Below are positions 46,500 through 56,784 of a DNA stretch of 64,000 nucleotides, piece by piece. The position numbers were made by a program, and so were the translations under genes. The stretch's first letter is position 1; each line of letters starts with the position of its first letter. The notes under the pieces were generated by a model. The model was not told the DNA's origin. It was given only the letters and a program-made list of their open reading frames with translations, and made no database searches. Origin of the DNA: Chaetoderma sp. LZ-2023a (Eukaryota; Mollusca; Caudofoveata; Chaetodermatida; Chaetodermatidae); NCBI GenBank assembly GCA_034401795.1, contig CM067372.1:20251722-20315721 (forward strand), given 5' to 3'.

Positions 46500-47440
46500 T
46501 CAATCACCTTTCCCCTGACTTCTGGAAGAAATTTCTCCAGTGTCAGTTCCTCAGCCATCATTTCTAACAGATTAATATGCAGCCGACTCTCTTGGAGAGT
46601 CCATGTGCCCAAAACCTGGTGTTCTCCCAGACAGGTCCCCCCCCCCCACCCCTGGGATCAAATCACATCCCAAAATAAACGAAGTGTTGAGTGGGTCTCA
46701 ACTCAGATTTCTCCTTGTTGACTATCCAGCCTAGATCTGAAAGTAACTTCGGACTCAGAGCAGTATCCACTTTTAACCTGGCTACCGTGTCCACCTTGAT
46801 AAGCCAATCGTCTATGTAAGTGTGAAGCACCACGTTCTCTCCTGAGAAATGCTGTCACCGCTAGGACCAGTCTGGTGAAAACCCTTGGAGCTGTCAACTG
46901 GCCGAATTGGGAGGACTACAAATTCCCAAACACAGTTCTGAAACGCGAATTTCAAAAAGTTGTGACAACCCCTGTTCATTGGGATGTGGAAATATGTATC
47001 TTCCAGATTGATTGACACACACTGCACTTCTTTCCTCAATCCTGCCATTACCGACCTTGCAGTTTCCATCTTGAACCGAGGTGTATGGATAAACCAATTC
47101 AATGGCCTGAGATTGAGTACGGGTCTCCAACAACTGTGCTCTTAGGGACAAGGAACATACTTGAATAGAAGCCTGGAGTGCTCTGGTTTGCTGGTTTTAT
47201 TAATCCCTTCAGAAGCAAACCTGACACTCGGTTTTGAATGACTTCTAACTTATCTGGTTCCCTTGGTACGGGAGTCCAGACAGATGCCAAAGACAGATTT
47301 TGTGGTGGGAAATCCCACCACTCTGGCATGTACCCCTGGGACATACGTCCCAGGACCAGACTGTCTGACGTCACACCTCACCAAGCCTCAACGAAATGCA
47401 TGAGATTTCCACCCACTATAGGCGCATTGACGCCTAAGAC
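46500..47440 (-). pseudogene. reverse transcriptase (DIRS copy D), degraded
   Basis: Three open pieces show GYMPEWWDFPPQNLSLA, STPGFYSSMFLVPKST, NWFIHTPRFKMETARS and SINLEDTYFHIPMN, with a YIDD-region match near 46805. Most of the RT thumb and RNase H is deleted around the C-run at 46637. Confidence 0.82.
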
Positions 47441-47469
47441 AGTGTTTGGCTTGCAATCCGCTCCCCCCC

Positions 47470-48557
47470 CCCACCCACCACCCTCCATCTTAACACGAGA
47501 GAACCATCTTGGCTTGACTGGTCTGACTGGCACCGCTGTTCTTATCGCACAGGTGCGGTCCAGACGGATGCGAAGGGAGCCACTATACCCTCAGGTACGA
47601 TCCGCTCTCTTCTTTCTGCCCTTGGAGTATTTCCCCTTGCCCTTACTGCCTCGCGGGCAATCGCGGCCACCACTAGGGTTGGCAGGGGCCTCCACAGCCT
47701 TCCTCACCATCTTAGAGGCAAGCGGCTGAGAAGGCCCAGCAAGGGCATAAGAAGTTTGCCTGGCTTTCGCCTTGCTCTTATGCTTTGTCTGCTTCTTGGA
47801 GGCAGGCTGAGCGGCTAGCAGTTTCGATGCAGTCCCTAGTGCGTGCGCTTGATGCACCAGTACTAACTGCATGTTCACCGCTAGCCAACTTTGCGTGATA
47901 TTGGCTGTGTCCTCTAGGATGGCCCGTCCTTGGCAAACGCTCCCTGACAGCCATAGCCGGACGCATATGGTCAAGGACCATCTGCCTGCTGGACGTAGTC
48001 ATTTGTGCCTGCACCCTGGCCAGTGCGCCCATCGACAGCACAAGGCCATTGTTGATGCACGAAAGCACTGCAGGTGGCACAGGGTGGCCTGCCCCAGCTT
48101 CAGCCCACACCGACTGATGCAAGCGATAGGAGTGGTTGACAGCGTTCACAGCTACCCTCACACCCTCATCGCATAGGGACAGGACTTCCTCACAGTGAGC
48201 CTGGCTCTTGTCCACAAGTGCCTAAGCAGGGCCACCCGCTCCAGCACTCTGAACGCCAAGTACCCAATGGTCATCCTCAGTAACCATTGGGACCACACCA
48301 TTTCACTCGTACTCCCCAACCCCCCACCCCGGGATACAGCATCTTGCCCGCACCTCCCTAGAAGCCGCCTGACCTGTGTCAGACCCCGCCAAGTCCTTCT
48401 TAGCAAGGAACTCGACCACCAATTCGACGGGCCACACTGCACAAATATCACAACGGTCATCTACATTACACTTTGCACATCTATAACAGACATGGTCCTT
48501 GAACATTTGCTTTACGAATTTGTGGCACTCCGGGGACGATGGCGGGGAAGGCTTGGC
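47470..48557 (-). pseudogene. gag (DIRS copy D), internally deleted
   Basis: Lys-rich tail (KKQTKHKSKAKARQ), central domain (DKSQAHCEEVLSLCDEGVRV, NHSYRLHQSVWAEAGAGHPV) and Cys-rich start (ECHKFVKQMFKDHVCYRCAKC, then CDICAVW). A deletion fuses AGSDTG directly to AASREVRARC and removes the acidic and Pro/Gly-rich middle. The acceptor here reads CTTGTGCTTGTTTTCAG/GCC, the best splice-site match of the five copies. Confidence 0.82.
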
Positions 48558-48795
48558 CTGAAAACAAGCACAAGACCTAAATAAGCAAGTGGAATGAAAC
48601 AGAATGCAGGAAATTTCAATTTCCCTTTCTCCGAGATCTAACAATACTCACCATTCTGTTACTTCTGATATACAGCTGGCCCTGACAGCGGCTCTAGGAT
48701 TATAGACTTAGAAAGCTTTACCGACTCCTGGGAACCGGGTACTCGGCTCCCAACTGCCGAGTACCCGTTTACCATAGAGCTCATTCTTGTTTGCA

Positions 48796-49712
48796 TAGCA
48801 ACAAGAGCAATACATGCTTTTTGCATTAATGATTTTAGTGGTTTTTTTGTGAAACAAAAGATCTAAGTCTTTAATTTGTGATAGTTTGTGTGTTCGTGAA
48901 AGGATTAACTAAGTACTATGGAGAATACCGCCGAAGATAACCAGGTTGTATCGTTCTTTATTATCCATAGTTAAAAGACTTAGGTCTCTAAATTTCGTTG
49001 TCGCATGTTCCAATTTCTGACCCCATAGAATCTGGGACGTGTGCTAACAACGATATATGCCAGACGATCGCCTTCTTTAAACCCCAACAGGCGATCGGCA
49101 GATATGAAAATAGGTGTTTGCTATGGTATTTCTAACACGAATATCGGCTGACGTCGTTCTCCGTAGAATCCGAGCGGGTGACGTCACACCCGGTTGCTCG
49201 GATGTTTATGTGAAGAAAATTTTTTCATTAATTCGCGCATCTTGTTCTGGGTGCTGCGTACTAAAAATGGTACCGGAAACTTTAGAATGATCAAGTTTAC
49301 GTGCGATCACGATCGGTTTGCAATGATCGGTGGTTTCAAAATTCTTGAGTAGATGCGTGGTCTGCGGTTTTACCGTGTGATACAGCAGTTTGTTATTCAT
49401 TTTGTTGTTTTCTTCACATATCGTGATGCTTTCGTTAGGAGTATAATTTATATTGATTAGTAAATATACCCCGAATGCTATGCGATATGATTCCTGGAGC
49501 CGTTACACATCCTGGAGGATCTAATATGGGTGTGTTGATGCCCGCCGCGTTCTTGTCGTCATAATCAATGCGATCGTTGTTGTAACGTGGCGGGGTGGGG
49601 TGCGGGGAGGTTACGGTTAATTTATGAGTCAAAATTATTTGAAAATTAATTGTCTGCCTTCCATCCGGGTCTCGTTCCGCTTGTTTATTGTAGGTGTGTG
49701 CTTATTTTATAG
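48796..49712 (+). promoter_or_regulatory. DIRS copy E 5' leader
   Basis: TGACGTCA at 49179-49186 and GGCTGACGTCG upstream at about 49146-49156. The candidate splice acceptor CTTATTTTATAG/GCCAAG is at 49712/49713. Confidence 0.55.
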
Positions 49713-50965
49713 GCCAAGCCAGCCCCGCCATCATGTGACGAATGCCATAAATTTGTCCGTGTAATGTTCAAGGACCATGCTTGTTTTAGGTGTTCCCTGT
49801 GTAATATAGATCATAGGTGTAATGTTTGTGCAGTGTGGTTCGTCGAAATGATGGTTAAGTTCCTTGCCCAGAAGGACTTGGCTGAGTCTGACGCGGGGTC
49901 AGGCGGTCCGAGACGAAATCGTGGAGCGCCCGGTTCGGCCGGTGGGGGTGCTCCACGTCCCCAGCTGGAGGTGGCGGAGATGGCACCGCCGGCGTGGTTT
50001 GGTCCGGCTATGCAGGGTTTTCTGCATAGCGTTCTGCCCACACTGGTGTCGTCCCTGCTACCAAAGGTTGGGGGGCAGTTTCTCCCCATGCCTGGTACGG
50101 ATCCTGTCCTCGGACAGGATTCTGGACTGGTTACCGAGGGGGCCGTCTCGTATGGCCCCCTGGCGGTCCCGTCTGGCTTCGGCCAGACGGGTTGTCTCTC
50201 TGCGGCCACCTCCGGGTGGTCCAGTAGCGGTGGCCGGTCCGTCAGGTGTGGGAGCCGTCCTCCAGGACGGCTCCACGGTTGACTCGTCTAGTGACGGCTC
50301 TTCGAAGTCTGAAGACGAGGAGGCCGAGGAGGAGAGGTTGCTGTGGCCCGTGAAGCCGCAGGTGGAGAATATGGAGGTTGATTCCGTCCTGGACGGAACC
50401 GGCCTCCATTTGTCTGGTTTGGCGCAAGCCAGGTCAGCGGCTCCGCCTGCGGCTGAGGCCAATCCGTTACCGTGCACCGATTCCGGGCGGCTTGGTTTGT
50501 CACCAGTCGTCACGGGAACGGGTGTGCCGGGCCAGGTGTGGTACTCACCTATCTCGCCTGGTCCGGCAGCCGGACGTGGGGTGCCGTTGGCGCCCGTGTC
50601 CGGCTACGGTTCCGCGACTGCTACGGGTCCGTACGGTTTTCCGTGCGGACCTACCCCATGGACCAGAGTGTTCCATGGGGTGGCGGCGGAACCGTGTGGT
50701 AGCGGAGTGCCTGGCGTGTCAGCCGTGGCTCCTTGCCGGGAGGCCGTGGCTGGCAGACCTGTGAGCACGTCAACGGGTGACGTGTTTGCGGGGGTGTCTT
50801 CGTCGGAGGTAGATTGGTCGGATGCTCTGGCATGGCTAGCCAGGGTTGACCCGTCTGTGGTTTCGGCCACGGCCGATGAAGATGCGCCCCGTGCGTCGAT
50901 TAGGACGGGGATTTTGCGCGCGGCCCGGATCCAGTCAGTGGGACTGGATCCACGGTACATATGTA
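49713..50965 (+). pseudogene. gag (DIRS copy E), frameshifted and truncated
   Basis: Cys-rich start (CDECHKF, CFRCSLC, CNVCAVW), then VKFLAQKDLAESD. A 2 nt deletion near 50190 moves the frame (FGQTG to VSLRPPPGGPV). The sequence stops at IQSVGLDPR, where the internal deletion joins the element's 3' end. Confidence 0.85.
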
Positions 50966-51979
50966 ACAGAATGGTGAGTATTGATCGAAGGAGAATGGAG
51001 GCAGACATATAATTTTCAAATAGTTTGACAATAAATTATGAGATCATCCTCCAGCACCAAAAACCTGCAACGTTACAACCAAGATCGCGTAAGCTTGCGG
51101 TAAGAACATGAACGGGCCAGGAGGCATATTGGATACATTTGCGGTATATTTAAGAATCAATTCTGAAATTATACTACACAAACGAATGACAAACGATACG
51201 AGAAGGAACAACATAATGAATTAACACTACTGCTGTAGAACATTGTAGAGCCGCAGAACACACATCTTAATCAAGAATTTTGAAATCATCAATCAATGCA
51301 AACAGATCGGGATTACACGCAAAACTTGACATAATTCATAAGTTTCTGGTACTAAAGTTAAAACGCACGCAGCTACCTAAGAATAAGATGTGCGAATTAA
51401 TGAAACACTTCCTTCATCAAAGTAATCTGAGCCATAAAAGGGTGTGACGTCACCCGCTCGGACCACACGGTTGAACGACGTAAGTCGATTTTAGTGTTAA
51501 ATAACCGTAGACAAACACCCTGGACATTTCATCTTACTGCCTGATCACCGTTGGGATTAAAGGAGGCGATCATATCTGGCTTATTTCGTTGTACCATACA
51601 TCCCAGTTCCGGGTTCAGAAGATGGGACATGCATACACACACAAACTTTAGAGACATAAGTCTCCATATAACTAGGTAAATACTAGAAATATACGACCTG
51701 AGGTTCGGTGGCGCTCTCCATTTTAATCCAATTATAATCCAAGGAAGAAAAGGCACAGAAGCACAGTAAAAATAACCACAGAACAACTAGAAATTTCTCC
51801 TGAGCAAAAGAGCTTGTTGTTCTTGTTACTATGCAACCAAGAATGGCGGCTTATGGTGGCGGGTACCTGTTTGTTGGGGTGATAAGCCGGTTCCAGGAGC
51901 CAGTAGATTCTTAGGGCACAGCTTCTTTAGAGCTGTTATTCAATAAATAATGTAATGATAAATATTGATCGAAGGAGAA

Positions 51980-52730
51980 TTCCATATTCTCAGGGTACTT
52001 ACCACAAGACAATTGATATCACAATAAAATAAATTACTCTTCCCTGATTGAAATGTTATTGGGATTTGAATGTCAGACATATTTACTGAAGTGTTCACAA
52101 AATAAAATCCAGTTTTGTGCAGATGAAAGGTTTTATATCAGTTCGGAAAAGCAACAGGATAGGTGGTCATATGTCTGAGGAGATACACCATATTCTCACG
52201 ATAAACAAAGAATAGTATCAAAGGTGGCCCAGCGTAGTTAGAGAAAATATCAAGAATGCTTTCAAGTGTTAAACAAAACTATTAATTATTTTAAAATCAG
52301 TCAAAATCTTGATTCTATCACACCGTATGCAGTACGCCATGCCATAGTTTGCCTGTAAGACGCGTGATTGGCAAACTCATAATATTATCACACGATAATT
52401 ATTATTAGTTTTTTGTGTTGAGGGTGTTGATATGACAGGACGTGTCGTGCTTAGATATGATTTTGCGGATCTAGTTTAATCCTTATTAACCTGTTATTAA
52501 TTTTCGATGCGCTTACACGTATTCAGCCATAAAAGAATATGTCTAAAGTCTACCATATGATTCTAAGAAGAAATCATTGTTTTACAGCCATGTAACCTAT
52601 TTTCGCCATAACTAATCAAGATCAAGGTAGCTAGTAATCAAATTGCGAGCATCTTTGACTTCCTGGTCACGGTGTCGCCATGGCAAACAGCGGGTAGGTG
52701 GGGCGTTGGGTTTTATTTATAGCAAAAATC
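51980..52730. other. low-copy spacer
   Basis: AT-rich; I see no gene, repeat or clear element. Confidence 0.5.
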
Positions 52731-52734
52731 ATAT

Positions 52735-53330
52735 GCAAGACAGAAGCAACAAGACATATACCTCGGAATAGAGCTAGACAACAGGCTAAACTGGAACCAC
52801 CACATAAACAACATCAGCAGTAACTCCTCCAGGGCACTAAACTTCTTGCAAATAAACATGCGTAGATGTCCCCAGTCAATCAAGCAAAAAGCACACGACA
52901 CACTCGTACGGCCAGGAATAGAGTATTGTGCTCCAATCTGGGACCCGCACACGAAAACTAACATCAATAAAATGGAAACGGTCCAACACAAGGCAGCTCG
53001 GTTTGTCCTACAACAACCATACAAATGGTCTGAGCAAGCCAACCAAGTAAGCGGAGCCGACCTTACAAGACAACTAAACTGGTAGTCCTTAGAACAAAGA
53101 AGATCCCAACAACGGCTAATACTCCTATATAAGATAACATACCAACTAGTCGCAGTACCACCAGCCTACATACCACCTCTAGCCAACACACTGACACATC
53201 ATTCTCACAGCCTCTAATTTTTACCATACCACTCATCAGTAGACGTCTTCAAATTCAGCTTCATCCCGCGAACAATACCTCTGTGGAATAAACTACCATT
53301 GGATGAAGCAGCGGCACCATGAATTCAACT
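52735..53330 (+). pseudogene. non-LTR retrotransposon RT C-terminal fragment
   Basis: Translation shows the RT thumb and C-terminal region typical of CR1/Jockey-like elements: YLGIELDNRLNWNHHINNIS, LVRPGIEYCAPIWDPHTK, QHKAARFVL. An in-frame TAG near 53085 is followed by SLEQRRSQQRLILLYKI and the C-terminal end. Truncated at 5' and inactive; the catalytic FADD part is absent. Confidence 0.85.
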
Positions 53331-53736
53331 CTTCAAAACGATGGTGAAACAGGTGGGTCAATAAGACGTTAAAATCATGTACAGTGTATATATTTTCAAC
53401 AACACTTGTATATAAGTTTTTCTACGCGCAATCGCACACTTCGCGGGTCATCCAATTGGAATTTGCGGAGTCAACATATACAGATACACATACAGATACA
53501 GACAGAATGCTATTGCCGCGAGAATATGGAACCCGTGAGAATACAAGACGGGAGTATACGCTTTAATTTGCGGGATGACTTTTGTTGCTCGGCATTCGAC
53601 TCTTTTCCATGATTGCCTTTGCAATCTAAGTGACCAAATATCACTAGAGACGTGTACAACAGCGTGAAAGTAGATGATTCAATCAATCAATGTTGGTAGG
53701 CCTAAATGTTCTCTTGATTAGTCCTATTGTGCTGTT
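53331..53736. other. spacer between retrotransposon fragments
   Basis: No recognisable coding content; contains a short ATACAGATACAGACAG repeat. Confidence 0.45.
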
Positions 53737-53737
53737 A

Positions 53738-54300
53738 CTGGGCCAAACAAATCGAAACATTTACTGCAAAAGTAGCAAGAGGAATAGGTGTCATCCAAAG
53801 ACTAAAACCATATATGACATAGGCCACGATTAAAACACTGTACAGCACCTTGATCCTCCCGCACCTCACTTACTGCAACGCTGTTTGGACTAACACCTAC
53901 AAAAACAGAATATCCAAAATTCAGTCTCCAAAAAAAAAGCATCAAACTATTTTCTAGGCCAGCAGAGGGCCAAAACATGTTCAAAGCAGAAAAATTGCTT
54001 AAGCTCACCGACATAGGAAAATCTCAAATGCTAACTATTGTCAAAAACTTCCACCACGACACTTTACCCAAATCTATAGCCCCCTTCTTTATAAACAATA
54101 TTAACATCCACCAACATAACACTAGAAGCAGACATAAACTACATGAGCAATACACACGGACAGACATAGGAAAACACTGAATATCATTTGCAGCCACTAA
54201 ACTATGGAACAACATAAAACAGGAAACACATGAGAAAATTCTATCAACAAAATTCTGCAAGAAAACAATAAAAACCCACTTGATTAACACATACTAGTAT
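53738..54300 (+). pseudogene. non-LTR retrotransposon RT C-terminal fragment (same family as 56785-58830)
   Basis: WAKQIETFTAKVARGIGVIQ through LPHLTYCNAVWTN matches the element at 58270-58440. There is a TAG at 53820, a +1 frame change at codon TCT 53925-53927 (identical in position to the larger copy), then KLFSRPAEGQN...NFHHDTLPKSIA and a late stop near 54178. Truncated at 5'. An (AAT)n run at 54703-54734 could be its tail. Confidence 0.83.
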
Positions 54301-54702
54301 TATCGAACTCATGCAGTACAGCTCAAAAATGGCCCGACTCGTCTACAAAACAAGGTAAAGAATGCTACTACTACTACTAGAATTATGACTAGATGACTCC
54401 ACTTGCTATTATATCCAATAATAATTTCAATTACCATAGTAACAAACTACAGGACGAGCAGGAGAATGAGCACCCATCCCCTCCATCCCCCTTCCCTTGT
54501 CCAAGGATGCTCCCCATTAGCCAGCATCCTGTAAACAGTATATCATCATTATAAGTAAAAGTACCCTCCCCAAAAATATATATATGTTTATTGTTGTATC
54601 TATAATCATAGACATCCATGTATATTATTGAACTTGACTATGTTCTGTGCTTGTCTGTTACGTAACTGTCTTGTCCTTATTTACTACCCATATGTATCGC
54701 TA

Positions 54703-54734
<32 letters not shown>
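54703..54734. repeat. (AAT)n microsatellite
   Basis: About ten AAT units, possibly the 3' tail of the preceding non-LTR fragment. Confidence 0.9.
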
Positions 54735-54735
<1 letters not shown>

Positions 54736-54951
54736 CCAAGTGACTAACTCTTACACACACCCTGTTACAGTAGTATATGTTGGTTCGCGGACTGAGAGGC
54801 CCACTCCAGTTTTTCTTTCCACTGTAATGACTGACAAGATAATTGAACCGGTGGTGAACTCTGGGGGGGGGGGGGGGGAGAAGGAGGAGGGTGCTGGTGG
54901 TGTGGGAAGGGGTGGTCTCCTCTTGACCCGCAAATTGACATATTTTTCTCT

Positions 54952-56637
54952 TTGAAATTTAAACTGTTTATGTGGATCAAGGGCCAAAGGGTTAATAAGG
55001 AAGTAATAAATGCAATGTCTGAATTTATAACTGTTTGTGTAAGTACTGTCTTGTCTAATTTATATATACCTGTCTCTGTTGAAGACGTCAGAAAAAAACT
55101 TGCAGATTTAAAAACAAATAAATCAGCTGGTCCTGATGACCTGCATCCAAGAATTTTACATGAACTAAAAGATGTATTATCTGAACCACTTAGCATAATT
55201 TATAACAAGTCATTATCAGAAGGGACTATACCTTCTGACTGGAAATGTGCTAATGTTATACCTGTGCATAAAAAAGGAGCAAAGAGGGATCTGAACAATT
55301 ACAGAACCATCAGTCTAACCTCAGTTCCATCCAAAATACTTGAAAGCATAGTAAGGGACAAGCTGATAGAGTATATGAAGAAAAGTGAAATAATTACCGA
55401 ATACCAACATGGGTTCCTTCGGGGGAGATCAACGGTAACTCAAATGCTAGAAGTAATAGACGAATGGACAAATGCTTTGGATAATAAGAAATCGATTGAT
55501 GTAATTTATCTTGATTTTAAGAAGGCTTTTGACTCTGTACCACATGAGCGATTGTTTATCAAGTTAAACGCATATGGTATTTCGGGGAAACTCCTAGAAT
55601 GGATTAAGTCATTTCTAATAGGAAGAAAGCAGAGAGTCGTGGTTAATGGGGCAGCCTCAGATTGGGCCAGGGTCATAAGCGGTGTCCCACAGGGCAGTGT
55701 ACTTGGCCCACTACTGTTTGTAATATACGTAAATGACATGCCAAGAAACATAAAATCCAGACTCTATCTTTTCGCAGACGATACTAAACTGTTCAACTCA
55801 ATAACTGATGTGAGTGATTGTGAAATCCTGCAAAATGATCTAGAGGCCATTCAAAACTGGCAATTAATGTTCAACACAAACAAAAGCTCAGTTATGCACA
55901 TTGGCCACAAGCCAAGTGCCAGTAATTGTAAGTACAAACTCCTTGATAATGATATAACAGTAGCCCTAAACGAGGAGAGCGAGATCAATGATCTGGGTAT
56001 AATGATCGATTCAAACGTAACATTTGAAACCCATATAAATAACATCACATCAAAAGCCAACAGAATGACAGGGCTTATATGGAGAACGTTTCATTCCATT
56101 ACTACAGACATATTTAAGATGCTGTACCAAAGTTTAATACGCCCTCATCTGGAGTATGCTGGTCCCGTTTGGTCCCCACACACATGGAAATTTGCCGAAC
56201 AATTAGAAAAAGTCCAGAAACGAGCGACTAAAATGGTACCAGCTTTGTGGAACATGTCCTATGAAAATCGTCTTCGGAATCTCAACTTACCAACCTTAAT
56301 GTATAGAAGAATACGAGGAGATCTCATAAATGTTTTTAAGTATCTTAATAATATCTACTCAGTAAATCCCAGTAAACTATTCACATTAAATCAAGATGAC
56401 AGAACACGTGGCCACAAATTCAAACTTGGAAAAACTAGAGCGAATACTAACAATAGACTGAATTTTTTCTCCAACAGAATCATAGACTGGTGGAATGCAT
56501 TACCGGAAACAGTCGTTGACGCACCTACCATAAACACATTCAAAGCTAGACTAGACAAAATCTATGTAACGCACCCAGTGTACTACAACTATAGAGCATT
56601 AGATAAGCCAAATCACCCGAAAATCACCATACATTAA
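54952..56637 (+). CDS. non-LTR retrotransposon reverse transcriptase, 5'-truncated but open
   Basis: About 560 codons without a stop. The first codon of the open frame is TTG and the first ATG is at 54970, but recognisable homology starts at about 55080 (VEDVRKKLADLKTNKSAGPD). RT blocks: NYRTISLTSVPSKILE, QHGFLRGRST, IYLDFKKAFDSV, GVPQGSVLGPLLFVIYVNDM, and the catalytic FADD in LYLFADDTKLF. Thumb: DLGIMIDSNVTFETHI, RPHLEYAGPVW. C-terminal signature: RTRGHKFKL, FFSNRIIDWWNALPETVV. This is the CR1/L2/Jockey supergroup. The endonuclease is missing, so the copy is 5' truncated. Of all retroelement frames here it is the cleanest, suggesting recent insertion. Confidence 0.92.
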   Translation: MKFKLFMWIKGQRVNKEVINAMSEFITVCVSTVLSNLYIPVSVEDVRKKLADLKTNKSAGPDDLHPRILHELKDVLSEPLSIIYNKSLSEGTIPSDWKCANVIPVHKKGAKRDLNNYRTISLTSVPSKILESIVRDKLIEYMKKSEIITEYQHGFLRGRSTVTQMLEVIDEWTNALDNKKSIDVIYLDFKKAFDSVPHERLFIKLNAYGISGKLLEWIKSFLIGRKQRVVVNGAASDWARVISGVPQGSVLGPLLFVIYVNDMPRNIKSRLYLFADDTKLFNSITDVSDCEILQNDLEAIQNWQLMFNTNKSSVMHIGHKPSASNCKYKLLDNDITVALNEESEINDLGIMIDSNVTFETHINNITSKANRMTGLIWRTFHSITTDIFKMLYQSLIRPHLEYAGPVWSPHTWKFAEQLEKVQKRATKMVPALWNMSYENRLRNLNLPTLMYRRIRGDLINVFKYLNNIYSVNPSKLFTLNQDDRTRGHKFKLGKTRANTNNRLNFFSNRIIDWWNALPETVVDAPTINTFKARLDKIYVTHPVYYNYRALDKPNHPKITIH

Positions 56638-56661
56638 TAATTAATAATTATAGTTATACAC

Positions 56662-56725
56662 CAGCTGATAATAGGACGTAAAAGTCCTGGTAAGCTGTAT
56701 ACTTGTTATGTTATGTTATGTTATA
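56662..56725 (+). other. 3' hairpin and (TTATG)n tail of the non-LTR element
   Basis: Outer stem CAGCT (56662-56666) with AGCTG (56693-56697); inner stem AGGAC (56673-56677) with GTCCT (56684-56688). This is followed by TTATGTTATGTTATG. Such 3' structures are bound by the cognate RT in several non-LTR clades. Confidence 0.7.
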
Positions 56726-56739
56726 TATGTGTGTAAGGT

Positions 56740-56774
56740 GTCCGCCATAACAATAGGCACTGCCTTGGGCGGAC
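56740..56774 (+). other. 3'-type hairpin of another non-LTR copy
   Basis: GTCCGCC (56740-56746) pairs with GGCGGAC (56768-56774); inner AGGC/GCCT. It is homologous to the hairpin at 59574-59607, preceded by the same GTGTGTAAGG. Its downstream tail is missing; the next element starts within about 10 bp. Confidence 0.7.
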
Positions 56775-56784
56775 ATTCAGTCTT

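Larger units (their letters stand above)
48604..50997 (+). mobile_element. DIRS-like retrotransposon, copy E (2.4 kb deletion derivative nested in D)
   Basis: Plus-strand orientation. It has a complete 5' ITR (48604 to about 48795), leader, the first two thirds of gag, then only the last roughly 40 bp of the element (GTAACAGAATGGTGAGTATT, GATCGAAGGAGAA). RT, recombinase, ICR and the inner 3' ITR are missing. The junctions AACAGA-ATG-CAGG and GGAGA-ATG-GAGGC imply an empty site AACAGAATGGAGGC, matching copy C at the same place (ACAGAGATGGAAGGC). The gag and ITR sequence is closest to copy B. Confidence 0.92.
44813..51979 (-). mobile_element. DIRS-like retrotransposon, copy D (divergent subfamily, split by copy E)
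   Basis: Outer ends TGAAGGAAATTCCAATTTCC and GATCGAAGGAGAA. The ITRs are diverged from A-C (GGTACCTGCC and GTAATGTAATGGTAAG), but the layout is the same: 3' ITR 44813-45020, ICR 45072-45160, recombinase, RT, gag, leader, 5' ITR about 51825-51979. All genes are heavily degraded, with large deletions in RT and gag. Copy E is inserted in the leader at 48604-50997. Confidence 0.9.

Noticed and set aside
46370-46612. 80-codon frame in DIRS copy D (MGTWTLQESRLHINLLEMM...)
   Set aside because: A chance fusion of an RNase H fragment to a recombinase fragment across a deletion; not a gene.
54740-54987. Gly- or Pro-rich frames around the G-run at 54865-54879
   Set aside because: Produced by a homopolymer run; no homology and no support.
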